From positions 12,518,001 through 12,582,000 of the forward strand of contig NC_003070.9 of assembly GCF_000001735.4 (NCBI RefSeq): a stretch of DNA of 64,000 bases. The letters are read 5' to 3'. Shown in pieces: positions 12,206 through 24,985 of this stretch; position 1 is the first letter of the stretch; the number at the start of each line of letters is the position of its first letter. The notes under the pieces are model-generated. The model made no database searches, was not told the DNA's origin, and was given only the letters and a program-made list of their open reading frames with translations. The DNA comes from Arabidopsis thaliana. Taxonomy: Eukaryota > Streptophyta > Magnoliopsida > Brassicales > Brassicaceae. Made by a program: the position numbers and the translations under genes.

Positions 12206-12490
12206 TTTTTTTTTTTTTCTGAAAATCTGGAAGTTCAGACACAAAGGCCCTACCTACATCTCCGAGAGGCGAAACCCTCACCAGGTTAAATTCATCTCTT
12301 TTAGAGAAGAGATCCTTCCCAACGTGCCTCGAATCCAACACCTCCACCTGAAAGATTTACTACATAGACAATCTTTAGTCGACTTTTGTTTAAAGAATCC
12401 CTCTTCATCCCAAAAGAGATTGAACCGAGGCACAAGGGAACCAACCCTTTTATATTACCACTAGGCACTAGACCACCATCCCTCTGGTGT
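12206..12490 (-). mobile_element. tRNA-derived SINE
   Basis: On the minus strand the element starts near 12490 with GGTGGTCTAG-type sequence, has a polymerase III A-box-like TGGTCTAGTGCC (12464-12475) and a B-box-like GGTTCAATCTC (12416-12426), and ends in a run of 13 A (12206-12218 as T on the + strand). About 285 bp with an internal pol III promoter and an A tail is the structure of Brassicaceae SB/RathE-type SINEs. I could not identify a clear target-site duplication, so the copy is probably old. Confidence 0.7.
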
Positions 12491-12935
12491 TTCATCTAAT
12501 TGTTAAGTCAATACTAGCCCTTGTGCCGTTTGATACAGTATGGACATTGTTTTGGATAAGCAACAATTTTCCAATGTTACTATAACAAAATCTTTAGTAC
12601 AAATGCGAATAATACTTAAGTAATAGATAGACTCAGGCTCGTCTTTACGAAGGGAATCAATCAAACCATTGTGTCGACTAATCCAAAACAGAAAAGTTTA
12701 CACGTAAACGGATACATGATGGAACGGAACAGAACGAGAATTATGCCTATTCCTAGTGTACACGTAAGCGTCGGCGTGTAATTATTAATTTCATAAAAAG
12801 AATTTCAAAATATGAATTAATTAATAATAAACAAGTTCGTCAAAAAAATCTTCACCCGCCACTGAACCATGAAGAAGAAGATCCTTCTCTAATTCCTATC
12901 GCCGGATCTGCAAAAACAAATCACAAATCAAATCA

Positions 12936-15900
12936 ATGGAAGAAGAAGATCTGATTCTATCTCCATCTCCATACGATCTTCTCTTTCAAGCTCTAACTCT
13001 CATCCCGATTCGTCACTACCTCATCGCTCTCTTCGTTCTCTGTACCATCTTCTTCTACAATTTCGTCGAATTTCACTTCCTTGGAGATGCGATTCTTCGT
13101 TATTTCAGATGTCGCGTCAATCTCATTTACAATCCAGATTCTCCTCTTTATCACGGTGTTGTTTCTCGGTGTCAGATTCTTCACGGCCGGTGAGTGTATG
13201 TGTGTGTACTTCGATTTTGGGCGAAAATTGTGGATTTAGATTTCTGATTTTTTGAATTTTTTTTGTTCAGATATGTGGCGACGCCATGGTTAGCGAGCCC
13301 TCATATTCAGACTTGTTTCTTGAATTTCCATGGATTGCCTCCAGTTTTCACCTATACAAGGTGATTTGGTATTTTTCAATATTTCTGTTTGATTTTGAGT
13401 CACAAATTTGTATGTTTTATTGTATTGTTTTAGACAGCTATTTCTTACTTCTGATGGTGGAACGATTGCATTAGATTGGCTTACGAATTCTGATGGTAAG
13501 ATTTTAGTGACTGATTTTACTACCAATATGGTTGGTTTTGGATGGATATTTGAATCTGTTTGATTTGTGTAGTTCTTGATGGTTCTCTTCACAATAAGAG
13601 TGAAATTACAAAAGAAGATACAACGCCTATAGCTGTTGTTATTCCAGGGTTAACTAGTGATTCTTCATCTGCAGTAAGTTTAGTTTTAAATCACTTATCT
13701 GTTCTTTAATGGCTAATTGACTTTATATTGGTGATTTTTTGTTGTAGTATTTAAAGCATCTTGCTTACGACACTGCAAAAACAGGTTGGAATGTTGTTAT
13801 TAGCAACCATAGAGGATTGGGAGGAGTTTCTGTTACTGTGAGTTCGCTAGTTTTATGAATCTACGAAAAGTTGTGATTACTTATATACATATATTCTTTT
13901 ATGTAAGTGTTGTTTTGTGGCAAATGTATGTAGTCAGATTGCTTCTATAATGCTGGATGGACAGATGATATAAGGGTAGTTCTTGATTATCTTCAACACA
14001 AATACCCGAGGGCTCCTCTCTTTGCTATTGGCACTAGCATTGGAGCAAATGTTCTGGTACTAAATCAGGAACCGCAGTGTTTTACTTAGCTTTGAATGAT
14101 GTTTAAGTGTGAAGATTTGCTTTGTTTTTCATGGACTTTTTGTTACATATTGCTCAGTTGGCTGCACCATATGCTACATTCAAAAAAACGATTTCAAGCT
14201 AAAAGAGTAGATTGATTATATATGTTTTTCAAATACCATTGATATGCGTGAGGAGGTTCCTGAATTTATCTTATGCTTCAGGTAAAATACCTTGGGGAAG
14301 AGGGTGAAAAGACTCCTCTGAGAGGTGCTGTTGCTATCTGCTCTCCATGGGACCTCTTGGTGAGCTATTTTTCATAACTGTCTTGTTCTTTGTATATTGA
14401 TTCGTGTCTGAAGTTGTCTCTAATAACTTGACGAGAAATTATGACTTCCTTAATTTTCTTCATTGGGTTCTGATTTCAGACCTTTGAACTTGTAAATAGT
14501 ACTAAGGGTTTTGTTTGATACAAGTGGATGCTTGATACGTTATGCTTTTTCTTTTCCTTTTCTCCTCCCAACAAGATTGGTGACAGGTTTATCTGTCGGA
14601 CTTTGAAACAAAAGCTCTATGACAAAGCTCTCACCATCGGACTCCAAGGTTATGCCCAATTGTATGTCCACCAAGAACTGCCTAGATTTTGAGTTTGTAA
14701 GATGGGCTGAGAGGAGATATTTCCGTTTTACTGCTTTGAGAAGATCAGGTTTCAGTTATAACTTTTGGTTTCATTGCAGGCATGAACCTCAGTTTTTACG
14801 GCTTGCTAATTGGGAAGGCATCAAAAAGGTTAGTAGGTTAATTAACCACAGGCCCATAAGTTATACAGTCTACTTGGTAGATGCATTGAAACAAGCAGAG
14901 TTCTTAAGCAAATAACTTACATATTTCTTTCCCTATCGACGTTGTCTGTTGTTGTCCGTTGTTTTTACTTCATCAGTCACGTTCCATCCGAGATTTTGAC
15001 AACCATGCTACCTGTCTAGTTGGAAAATTCGAGGTATTAGTTCTCCTCCATATTATCTTAACTTCTGATGTTAGTTTTCCACCGCAATTGGCTTTGTAAT
15101 TCATATATTCATCTTTGCAATGCTCTTCATAATCACCATTAAGTTCTCTGTTGATTTAATATAAGTACAACGGGTTGCACCTTTATGCAGACTGTGGATA
15201 CGTATTACCGAAAATCGAGCAGCACTCAATACGTAGGAAATGTGGCGGTGCCACTACTCTGTATAAGTGCTCTAGATGATCCATTATGCACAAAGGAAGC
15301 TATTCCCTGGGACGAATGCAGGTAAGACGCTATCTATCTCTTTTTAAATCTTAAATCCTGTTACAGCGATTAACATGAAGTTTCTATTGAAAAGGGCCAA
15401 CAAAAACATTGTCTTGGCTACAACAAATCACGGGGGACATCTAGCGTTCTTCGAAGGATTAACTGGATCTAGCTTATGGTTGGTATATTTCAGATTGTAA
15501 CTAAGTAATAATAGTACTTCCTATTTTGACTGCCTATATATGTTGTTGTGTATAGGTGGGTTCGAGCCACCAACGAGTTTCTTGGCGTCCTTAGCTGCAG
15601 TCCTTATATGCATATACAGAAAGTAAGTTTCCGTTTATTAGAATTGCAGTTTAGATAATTTAACTCTTCTCTCTATTTCTTTCTTCCTAAGATTATCAAT
15701 TTTTTTGCAGATTGTAGATAAAAGAAGCTCAGGGTCAGGGAAACAAGAGCCATCGATAAACCAAGGCCCGTACCTAAACATTGCAGAAGACGGGTTGGTG
15801 GCAGCAGTCAAATATGAGCAAGACACCAATAAGACCACACTGAAGCAGAGAGGGCGAAAGCCTGAGGAAGATGTAACAAAGAAAAGCTTTAAAGAGCTGT

Positions 15901-16031
15901 GTAGGCAGACAAAACAGTCGGTATGGTGGCTTGGTTACATAGGCATGGTTACAAGTTTCCCTTTACTTGGGATGCTCCTAAACTACATCTTCCGTAAGAA
16001 GCAACGACCCACAACAACATCCACATCCTGA
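12936..16031 (+). CDS. Alpha/beta hydrolase, EMB8/ABHD1-3-like
   Basis: Fourteen exons: 12936-13189, 13271-13360, 13434-13495, 13573-13673, 13748-13837, 13934-14056, 14282-14359, 14576-14661, 14780-14828, 14977-15033, 15191-15321, 15395-15478, 15556-15622, 15711-16031. The spliced product is 530 aa (At1g34340 by recall). It has an N-terminal membrane segment (about residues 25-50, YLIALFVLCTIFFYNFVEF), a hydrolase core, and a second hydrophobic segment near the C terminus (YIGMVTSFPLLGMLLNYIF). The nucleophile elbow is GTSIGAN (Ser); candidate Asp is in SALDDPLC and the His in TNHGGHLAFF. Oxyanion-side PGLTSDS and HRGLGG motifs are present. EMB8-type proteins are membrane-associated serine hydrolases of uncertain substrate, with lipid esters favoured by analogy with ABHD1/ABHD3. 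No lesion is seen. Confidence 0.93.
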
Positions 16032-16584
16032 AGTTGCTTTCTTTCTCAACATCTCCATTCACTCATTCTTCTATCTGTTAACCTATTATCGATTATTGAG
16101 AATGTTAATAATCATCTAATTTTTTTTTATCATAAGCATAGTAATTATGTAGAGTTTTCATGAAGGAAAGGAGTGGAATCGCTCAAACTCATTTTTTGTC
16201 TTATTATTTCGGAGAATCCTTTCATTAAAACTGACTTCGATCGAAGATCAAATCATTTGGTTTGAGTATAAGTTTAGATGTTCCTGGAAAATCATATTAC
16301 TCTGAATAATCCAAAATATTAGTATGTTATCTCAGTGGCATTACCGTTAAAATATGAAACTATAAGGGTATTCTGGGAAGTTGGTGATTACATTTTTTTC
16401 TTTTCCTGGCAACTTCGAGAGCTTTTAAGCGCAGAAGAAACTCGTTAAAAATCTTGGCGAGAAAAGTTGAGAACTGGAATCGAAGAAGCGATAGGGTTTT
16501 GGTTACTTGGAGTGTGAGTATTTTAGTTACCACCGCTTGCAATTTCAAATTGGTTTCTTTTTTCCGGTGACATTTAGTAAGACA

Positions 16585-17927
16585 ATGGAAGAAATAAGAT
16601 CGGCGATGGAGAAGCAAGTGGATCTCGTAGCGGATCTGGTTGAGAAACTCTCCGGAGAGCTCCGAACGGGGTTTCAACCTGCTTACGATAATTTCTTGGG
16701 GTTTTTCCACGCCATTGATTGGAAGGTAATGAGAATCTTTCTTCGTATTGCATCATTTGGTCTTGAGGAATTTAGAATCACAAGTCTAGATAAATTCTCG
16801 GTATTTGTAGAATTTCATTTGAATTCTGTGAGAATTTGAGATTCCATAAACTATACTCATATACATTGGTTTTTTCTCATCTGGCATTTTTTGGTTACAG
16901 GAACCTTGGATTATGGGTTTAATGGCGTTTCATGCTTTGTTGTTACTAGTGACTCTTCTTTCTAGAAGGCATCTCAACTTCCATATGTTCCTCTTCTTAT
17001 TGGCTTGTAAGTTCCCTTTGAAACTGTCTATATATATATTGTACAAGAAATCTCTTCGATCTAATGATCTCACTAGTCTAGGTTGTGGCATTCATAGTGG
17101 ATCAAGTGTTTGAGAAGCTAGTACTGACATGTTTTACTTCACTCTAGCTTATGATTGAATGCACTAGGCTTTGTTTTCTTTGTTTAGTACAATAGGATTA
17201 TCGGATCATCGATGTTTGGTAAAACGAAAATATGATATTCATTTGTCTACTCAATAGCTGTGTTAGTTTAGATTATGAACTTAGTGATTGGCATATTTCT
17301 TTGCGATATTTTGTGAGTCGTCACTGCATCAATTAGAGTTTTTTCTTTTCTTAGTACACGTTATTGAGACTGATGATGTGACAAAAAATTTGCAGTGGCT
17401 GGGGTATACTTTGCAGAGAATCTCAACCGGGAGTTGAGGAAAAACTGGAAGAGCTTCTCAACTCAAAACTACTTTGACTCGAACGGAGTCTTCCTATCGA
17501 CTCTCTGGTCTGGACCACTTTTGGTCATTGCAATGATAATCCTGGTAATGTGTTCAGCAATCTTTCCCTTTCTTCTCTGCATTAATATATTAGAATCTAC
17601 TTGCTAGCTCTTAATAAATTGTTCCCAAGTAAAACATACTTTGATTGAGCAGTCATATTAACTGAGAAATCGAGGATATGTTTCGTGTTTGATTTGGTTT
17701 TAACTCTTAAGAGTATTTGTAGTCCTTAACTCAAACCATAGTACCATACTGATCCATGTCTTGTTTAGGATTTTAACGAACTATGTGTAGTGAATGTGGA
17801 AAATCTGATGGAGGTGTTGTGTTTTTGACAGATAAACACACTCTTTTCGCTTTGCTACTTAATCGTAAAGTGGAAAAGAGCTGAGCTCAGGCATCGCGCA
17901 AGGCTTGCTCATACCAAGGAGGAATGA
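16585..17927 (+). CDS. TMEM18: TMEM18 family nuclear-envelope membrane protein
   Basis: Four exons: 16585-16725, 16901-17006, 17396-17544, 17832-17927, giving 163 aa (At1g34350 by recall). After an amphipathic N terminus come the family motif NFLGFFHAIDWKEPWI, two close membrane spans (LMAFHALLLLVTLLS and FLFLLALAGVYFAENLN), a loop with WKSFSTQNYFDSNGVF, and a third span (PLLVIAMIILINTLF). The tail is basic (KWKRAELRHRARL), as expected for the DNA/chromatin-binding end that faces the nucleoplasm in the animal orthologue. The plant role is not established. It starts 554 bp after the hydrolase stop on the same strand. Confidence 0.92.
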
Positions 17928-18496
17928 TCCCACTTTTTTTAATCTCACATTTATGTATACTCTCACACAATGCATCAAAACTGTTTTGAGTTTTTTAGTA
18001 GAAGCTGCTCTTTTATGTATTTCGTTTTCAATTGAATCGAATTGTATCAAACCGAACCAAACCAAATTATTCTACTTCGGTCTGTTATGGTTAAAGTTTT
18101 GAAACCCCGAATTGAATGATTTGGCATCAATTTCTAGGCATGAAAAAATTGTAGAAAAGCACATACATAAATAATCGATGACCATGTCCATACCAAACAA
18201 AAAATGAAATGAAAAATTCATGTGTTTAGTGTTTAACCGACCTAAATTTGAATTAATTAAGGGTTTAATTTGGTTATTAAAATTTGAAATTGTCGTAATA
18301 AGAGATGATGCCACAATTAGCCGTTACGAGTAAATAGAGAGAGAGAGGTCGTCGGATTCAACAACGGACTCTTTTTCAAAATCAGAAGGAGATAGAGAGA
18401 GAAAGAGAGAAACACTCTCTAAATCTTCTTCTTCTTCATCTCTTTCGTTTTCCATTTTCGAAAATCTCTCAATCGTTCGTTCTTACAGACTTATTC

Positions 18497-21400
18497 ATGG
18501 AGGTCAAGGAAGAGAAACTGATGGAGGAGAAGCAACGATTGCCGGAGAAGACGATCCCTGTGTTCACCGTTCTGAAAAACGGCGCTATTCTCAAGAATAT
18601 CTTCGTTGTGAACAGTCGCGATTTCTCGTCGCCGGAGAGAAACGGTTCCACTGTAAGCGATGATGACGGTGAAGTAGAAGAGATTCTCGTCGTCGGTCGT
18701 CATCCAGATTGTGATATTCTTCTTACGCACCCTAGCATTAGCAGATTCCACTTAGAAATCCGCTCGATCTCTTCTCGTCAGAAACTCTTCGTCACGGATC
18801 TATCCTCTGGTATGAATCATCTCTAACTCATGTTTATATTCCTCTCGCGAGATTGTTGTTACTGTGGAATTGGATCTCGATTATATGTGTTTCTGATTGT
18901 TGATTGGATTGTGTTTTTTCGATTTAGTGCATGGGACTTGGGTTAGGGATCTTAGAATCGAGCCACATGGTTGTGTTGAGGTTGAAGAAGGTGATACGAT
19001 TAGGATTGGTGGTTCAACAAGGATCTATAGGCTTCACTGGATTCCGTTGAGCCGTGCGTATGATTTAGACAATCCGTTTGTTTCACCACTTGATGCGTCT
19101 ACGGTGTTGGAGCAAGAAGAAGAGAATAGAATGCTTGAAGCAGAAAATCTAGAGGTAGCACAACATCAGGTTCGATCTTTGATGTTTTCTCATATTTAGC
19201 TGTCCTTATTTTGCTTTAATTCTATACTTATCTGATGTTGTTTGCTTAGCCTGATAGTGTAATCTGCCTTTACTGCAGTCACTAGAGAATACTACATCAG
19301 GTGATGAGGGAGTTCTGCATCTAGATGTCACGTCAGAAGGAACTGGATCATCAGTTCCTAGTGAGGATGAGGATACGTATGTTACGACAAGGGAGATGTC
19401 TATGCCAGTTGCGTCTCCAAGTGTTTTGACGCTAGTTAGAGATTCTGTCGAGACACAAAAGCTACAATTCAATGAAGATTTGCAGACTTCACCAAAGTGG
19501 GACTTGGATGTTATAGAATCTGTAGCAGAGAAGCTAAGTGGCAGCTTTGTCCGTAGTACGCAGCAGAGTGGTGGCGACGTGGAGGGATTAGGTTGTTCTG
19601 AACTTTTTGATGCTGCAGAGGCGGATGAATGTGATGTCAGAGGAGATGGAGGCTTGCATCTGAATGTGATATCAGAAAAGATGGAGTCATCAGTGCCTAA
19701 TATGATTGAAGCAGAAAATCTAGAGGTTGCACAACATCAGGTTCGGGCTTCTCTCATATGTTTCTGGCTTTTAGTGTTTGAGACATTGTTTTAAGTCCCT
19801 CGCTGCAGTGATCATTTGTTGTTAGTTTAGTTGTCCATATTTTATTTATCTGATGTTATTTGCTTAGTCTGAAAGTGTAAACTGATTTCGATGCAGTCAC
19901 TAGCGAATACTGCATTAGGTGATGATGAAGATCTACATCTGGATGTGACGTCAGAAGGAACTGGATCATCAGTCCCTAGTGAAGATGAGGATACATATAT
20001 TACGACAATGGAGATTTCGGTTCCACTTGCATCTCCAAATGTTTTGACACTAGCTAGAGATTCTATCAAGACGCAAAAGCTACAATCCACTCAAGATTTT
20101 CAGACACCGACAATGTGGGACTTAGATGTTGTAGAAGCTGCAGCAGAGAAGCCAAGTAGCAGCTGCGTTCTAGGTAAGAAGCTGAGTGGTGGCTATGTGG
20201 AAGAATTAGGTTGTTTTGAACTTTTTGTTGCTGCAGAGGCTGATAAATGCGATGTCAGAGGAGATGGAAGTTTACATCTGAATGAGATATCAGAGAGGAT
20301 GGAATCATCAATGTCTAATAAGGAGGATGATCCATTTCTAGCTGCAAAGGAGACTTCATCGCTTCCACTCTCAACAGATTTCATTAATCCAGAAACACTA
20401 TGGCTCGTGGAAGATGTTCAGGCTTCACCAGAGTTTTGCACAAGTAGTGTAAAAGCCAACGCTGAAAATCCAAGTAGTGGCTGCTCCCCAAGTACGGAGC
20501 AGATTGATGGCTGCTTTGAAACCTCAGGTTGTTCTGCATTTGACTTGGCTGCAGAGGTTGAGAGTCTTAGCCTTCATCAAGAAGTCAGTGAAGAAACTGA
20601 ATTTGTCACAAAGGAAGTAATGGGAGTATCTTCTGAACCACTAGGTAAAGCTGATATTCGGAGTCACGAAGAGAATGGAGAAAGTGAGGACTCAAGGCAA
20701 GTTATTGAAGTATCTGCTGAACCAGTCGCTAAAGCTGATATTCAGAGTCACGAAGAGAATGGAGAAACTGAGGGCTCAAGGCAAGTTATTGAAGTATCTC
20801 CCAAGTCCTTCTCTGAAGCTGAGCCAACTATAGAAATTTTAACTGGAGAAGCACAAGGCATCATAGGTTCTGAATTCCCTAGTGAACTTGCAGTAGAGAC
20901 TGAAAGTGAGAACCTACTACATCAAAAGAGCATTGGAGAAACAAAGAATGAAATTCGGAGTCACGAAGACTATGGAGAAACTGAAGACTATGGAGAAACT
21001 GAGTGCTCATGGCCAGATATTGCAGTATCTCCCAGTTCCGTCTCCCCACCTGAGCCAACTTTGGAAATTTTAACTGATGAAGCTCGAGGTCTCCTAGGTT
21101 CTGAATTCCTAAGTGAAGTGACAGTAGAGACTGAAATTGAGAACCTACTACATCAAAAAAGCAATGTAGAAACAAAGGCTGATATTCTGATTCATGAAGA
21201 CTATGGAGAAACTGAGGTCTCAAGGCAAATTATTACAGTATCTCCCAATTCTTTCTCTAAAGCTGAGCCAACTTTAGAAACTGAGGATTCAAGGCAGCAA
21301 GCCCGAGGCCTCGTAGGTTCTGATTCTGAATTCCAGAGTGAAGTTGCCATGAAGACCGAATGTGAGAACTTACTAAATCAAAAACGCAATGGAGAAACCA

Positions 21401-23730
21401 AGGTCAGTTCAAGGCAAGCCAGTCCAGTATCTGATTGTTTGTCCACTCCAAAAGATCGTCTTTCAAGTATCAATACAGATGATATTCAAAGTCTCTGCTC
21501 GAGTTCGCAGCCACCTTCCGAGAGTGAAGTGAATCCTGCCACTGACCAGGATCAAGAATCAGGAATAATCAGTGAGACTGAAAAACCCAAAACAGAATTG
21601 TTAATTGGTTCTGGGAGATCTGAAAAATATTACAGCCTAAGCGAAATAGAGGGTGAAGAAAATACTGACATTGGAAGACTCTCTAGGTGTCCGATTCCTT
21701 CGGCCTTGGCTGCAAAAACATCTGAGGATACAAAATTGATTGAAGAACTGTCTTCTTCTGATTCTGGAAGTCAAGAAAACCAGACCCCGGAAACACATGC
21801 TGTTAGAGATGATGTATTGTGTGATATGGATAGCTCAAGTACATGCAACATTTGGTCTAGGAGGGGGAAAGCTGCTTCTGTTCTTAAGATACGGACCAAC
21901 AAGAGTCAAGGAAAGCAAAAACAAACTGGGAGACAACCAAAAGACAAGTTGCATAGAAAACAGGCTCTAAGTGACAAGTCTATTTCTCTGACTATTCATC
22001 ATGGTGCAGAGATTCTGGAACCAGAGATCTTTACTCCTGACAAGGAGAACCTCACCCCAAGTTCTCATATGTTGAAAAGATTACAAGATATTGGTGACGT
22101 GAAAGATAGCAAGAGCTCTTTAAAGCTTTCAGGAAAATCATGCTCGTCATTGGTTCATTCCAGTATTGCTGTTCTTGCTTCAGAGGCATTCACAGAACCA
22201 GAAATCTTTACCCCAGATAAGGAGAATCTTACCCCAAGCTCTCACATGCTAAAACGTTTGCGAGAATTTGGTGATATTAAGGATACAAAAGGCTCCTCCT
22301 CTAAAGCAACACGTAAACCATTCTTTGATATTCGTATGGAAGAAAACGTGATGGTGGAACAGGAACCAGAAGATCTACACAGCCTGGGCAGCAAATCTAA
22401 GCTGAAGCATGAGCCTCTGGCACCAAAGAAGAAAGCTGAGCGGGCGCCTTTTCAACCTCTACTTGAAAAATCTTCTTTCCAAAGTCAGTCATACACTGAG
22501 GCTTCTTCAACTGCATCAGCAAGGAATAATATTTCTAGGGGCATTCGTTCCTCTTCTGTAAGTCATTATGATTTTCCTCTATTGAGTCTTTGTGCAGTTC
22601 TTATACTAACAATTAGTTTACTGTGTTTTAGAATCTTTCTGATGCAAAGAGCAAGATGAAGTGGACCATTGTTTTGGATACTTCTTCACTCCTCGACAAA
22701 GAGTCTAGGAAGCCACTGCAGTTACTACAAGGTCTCAAGGGGACACATCTGGTCGTACCAAGAACTGGTAAAAACCCTACAAACCTTAAATAGTTTCAAT
22801 CTTCACTTAAAGCTCTAAATACAAACCATAGAGTCATTTTCTTTTTATAAAAGATAAGGCTGTAAATGAATCTGTCACATAGATTTGGAAGACTTTTTCT
22901 GTGATAACATAAGTTCTAGTCTTAGGATGCCAAGAACCCATTTTTGCAGACCAAATCTATCAGAACCAATTTTTGTTAGGATGACAATCTTTTACCCTTA
23001 TAAACATGACGCACCTTTGGTTTCATTGATCAGTGTTAAGGGAACTAAATGAGGTGAAGCGCAGTCGCAGTTTTCTCTTTAGAAGAAGAACAGAGATTGC
23101 TTCTTCAGCTCTGGACTGGATCGAAGAATGTAAGGTTAATTCAAAATGGTGGATTCAAGTCCAGAGTCCAACAGAAGAAACCAAAGCAATTGCACCAACC
23201 CCACCAGTCACTCCCCAGTCAAATGGCTCATCGGCATTCCCCTTTTCACTTCACTGGAACAACTATGCACCAGAGATTGATTCTCCGACATCAGAAGATC
23301 AAGTTCTCGAATGTGCTCTTCTTTATCGAAACCGTAACCGTGACGAAAAACTCGTTCTTCTTAGCAACGATGTAACTCTCAAGATCAAAGCCATGGCAGA
23401 GGTAATTTACAAGATTCTTTATTTTGAAACTAAGCACAATGTGTAGCGTGATAAATAACGCTTTTGTTTGGATTCTAGGGTGTGATTTGCGAGACACCAC
23501 ATGAGTTCTATGAAAGTCTGGTTAATCCGTTCTCGGAGAGGTTTATGTGGACAGAGAGCACGGCAAGAGGACGAACTTGGAGTCATCTGGACAATGACGT
23601 GTTGAGAGAAAGGTACAACGACCGAGCTTGTAGAAGAAAGTCAACGTACAATAGAGGAGAGAGTGGTGCAGCTGCAAAAGGCTTGAAACTCATATTGCTC
23701 CATAACTCTCACTATGGCCACACTCATTGA
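18497..23730 (+). CDS. PS1: PARALLEL SPINDLE 1: FHA and PIN-domain meiotic protein
   Basis: Seven exons: 18497-18809, 18928-19169, 19279-19740, 19897-22557, 22632-22767, 23034-23401, 23479-23730. They total 4,434 nt, 1477 aa, matching the AtPS1 length I recall (At1g34355). Residues about 45-150 form an FHA phosphothreonine-binding domain (VGRHPDCDILLTHPSISRFH). A very long acidic, Ser/Glu-rich and presumably disordered middle follows, rich in internal repeats. The C terminus from about residue 1240 is a PINc domain beginning WTIVLDTSSLLD with the first acidic residue, then VLLSNDVTLKIKA with another. PS1 keeps the two meiosis II spindles non-parallel in pollen mother cells; loss gives dyads and unreduced 2n pollen. 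Exons 3 and 4 derive from a tandem duplication. The Asp residues of the PIN fold suggest but do not prove nuclease activity. Confidence 0.95.
19130..20345 (+). repeat. Tandem exon-intron duplication inside PS1
   Basis: The block at about 19130-19715 (end of exon 2, intron, most of exon 3) repeats at about 19708-20345 (end of exon 3, intron, start of exon 4). Shared landmarks are EAENLEVAQHQ at both donor sites, SLxNTxxGD after both acceptors, LDVTSEGTGSSVPSEDEDTY, and GDGxLHLNxISExMESS. The introns between are also related (for example CTGATGTTRTTTGCTTAG). The duplication therefore copied genomic DNA, and both splice junctions still fit the same phase. Confidence 0.88.
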
Positions 23731-24985
23731 TGATGTATCATCATCATCTATCACCATGGCCATGTTTAATGATGATGCATCATCTATCATGTTCCTTCTT
23801 TCCAAGTAAGCCAAATAAATTCTACTCGCTTACACATGGTTACAGGGAATAATGTTTTTAGAATGAATGACATTTCCATAATGTTGCTTCTATCATGACC
23901 TTTATTATTTTTCGATAGTGGAATTACATGTCTTTCAACGGTAGGGATCGTCACTTTACGAAATTAGAATATCGGATTAATCGCTAAGCTTAGGTATCGA
24001 CCACATAATTTGCCAACGTAATTACCGGTTTAGTAACTCTGTTCGTGGTGTGGTAATGAATTCTATGGAAGAGCGAGCAAAAGTTTCTTCTCAGATGGCC
24101 ACAAGATCTGAGTTGAACCAATGTAGTTGATAAGAATTTGTCCCAAGTTTCTGTCCAATCAACATCATAGAGAATACATGCAAAGCAATGGTGTGTTGTT
24201 GTTATAAAAAAAAATCACAATCACGAGTACCATAGTAACGCATGATATGATTGATCTTGCCAACGCGAATCATGATATTGTAGGCTTGTGCAGTTGTGCA
24301 TATCTCTCAACAAATTCTGTTATTACAGGCTGAGGTTAAGAAAAAACTAACCCAAATTCTGTTATTCTAATGGGTTTTGGAGAATTGGGGTAAGTTTGGA
24401 AAGAACTAACCCAAGTTCAATCAACCTTACAAACAAAATTGTATATGTGTGGGAAGTATAGATTTGGGCCAAAAGCCCAAACAGTTTAACATGTAGTTAG
24501 TAAAAGATGATCTGGTTATCCCTGAGATTTGTTAATCAACGTTGGTCAACACTGAAATTAATGAACCGGTTAACCTGAGATTTTATGTTTATGATGTTGA
24601 CCACATGATGTTATATACTTCGAATTTGTGGTCACGCAATCAATATATATTAGGTAGTTTTTTTTTTTTGGGACATATATATTAGGTAGTTAAATGTGTT
24701 TTAGTTTACTTTCTTAAGATTTTTTTTCCAAAATAAAATAAAAAGAGTATGACAAATCTTTTTCTTTCTTTTAGAAATATCTTGTTTTATGGAAAGCCCA
24801 ACAAAGCCCAACAGCTTTTGTCTTCGGACCAGTTAATCGCAAGTTCGCAACGATCAGACGTTGAACCCTTCCACTAATCGCCGCCGTTGAAACTCCGTTC
24901 ACCTCTGTATTGATAACAAAATCGAAGCTTTCTTTAGTCGCACTTCCGATTCCCAATTGGGGAATCTCTTGTCCGATTGGGTTCT
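23731..24985. other. PS1 3' flank and IF3 upstream region
   Basis: It begins with the PS1 3' UTR, which contains small ATGATGATGCATCATC-type direct repeats (23730-23800). The middle has no recognised gene. A short duplication of ATATATTAGGTAGTT flanks a T run at 24643-24691. CT-rich leader-like sequence before 24986 is probably the IF3 5' UTR. Confidence 0.5.
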
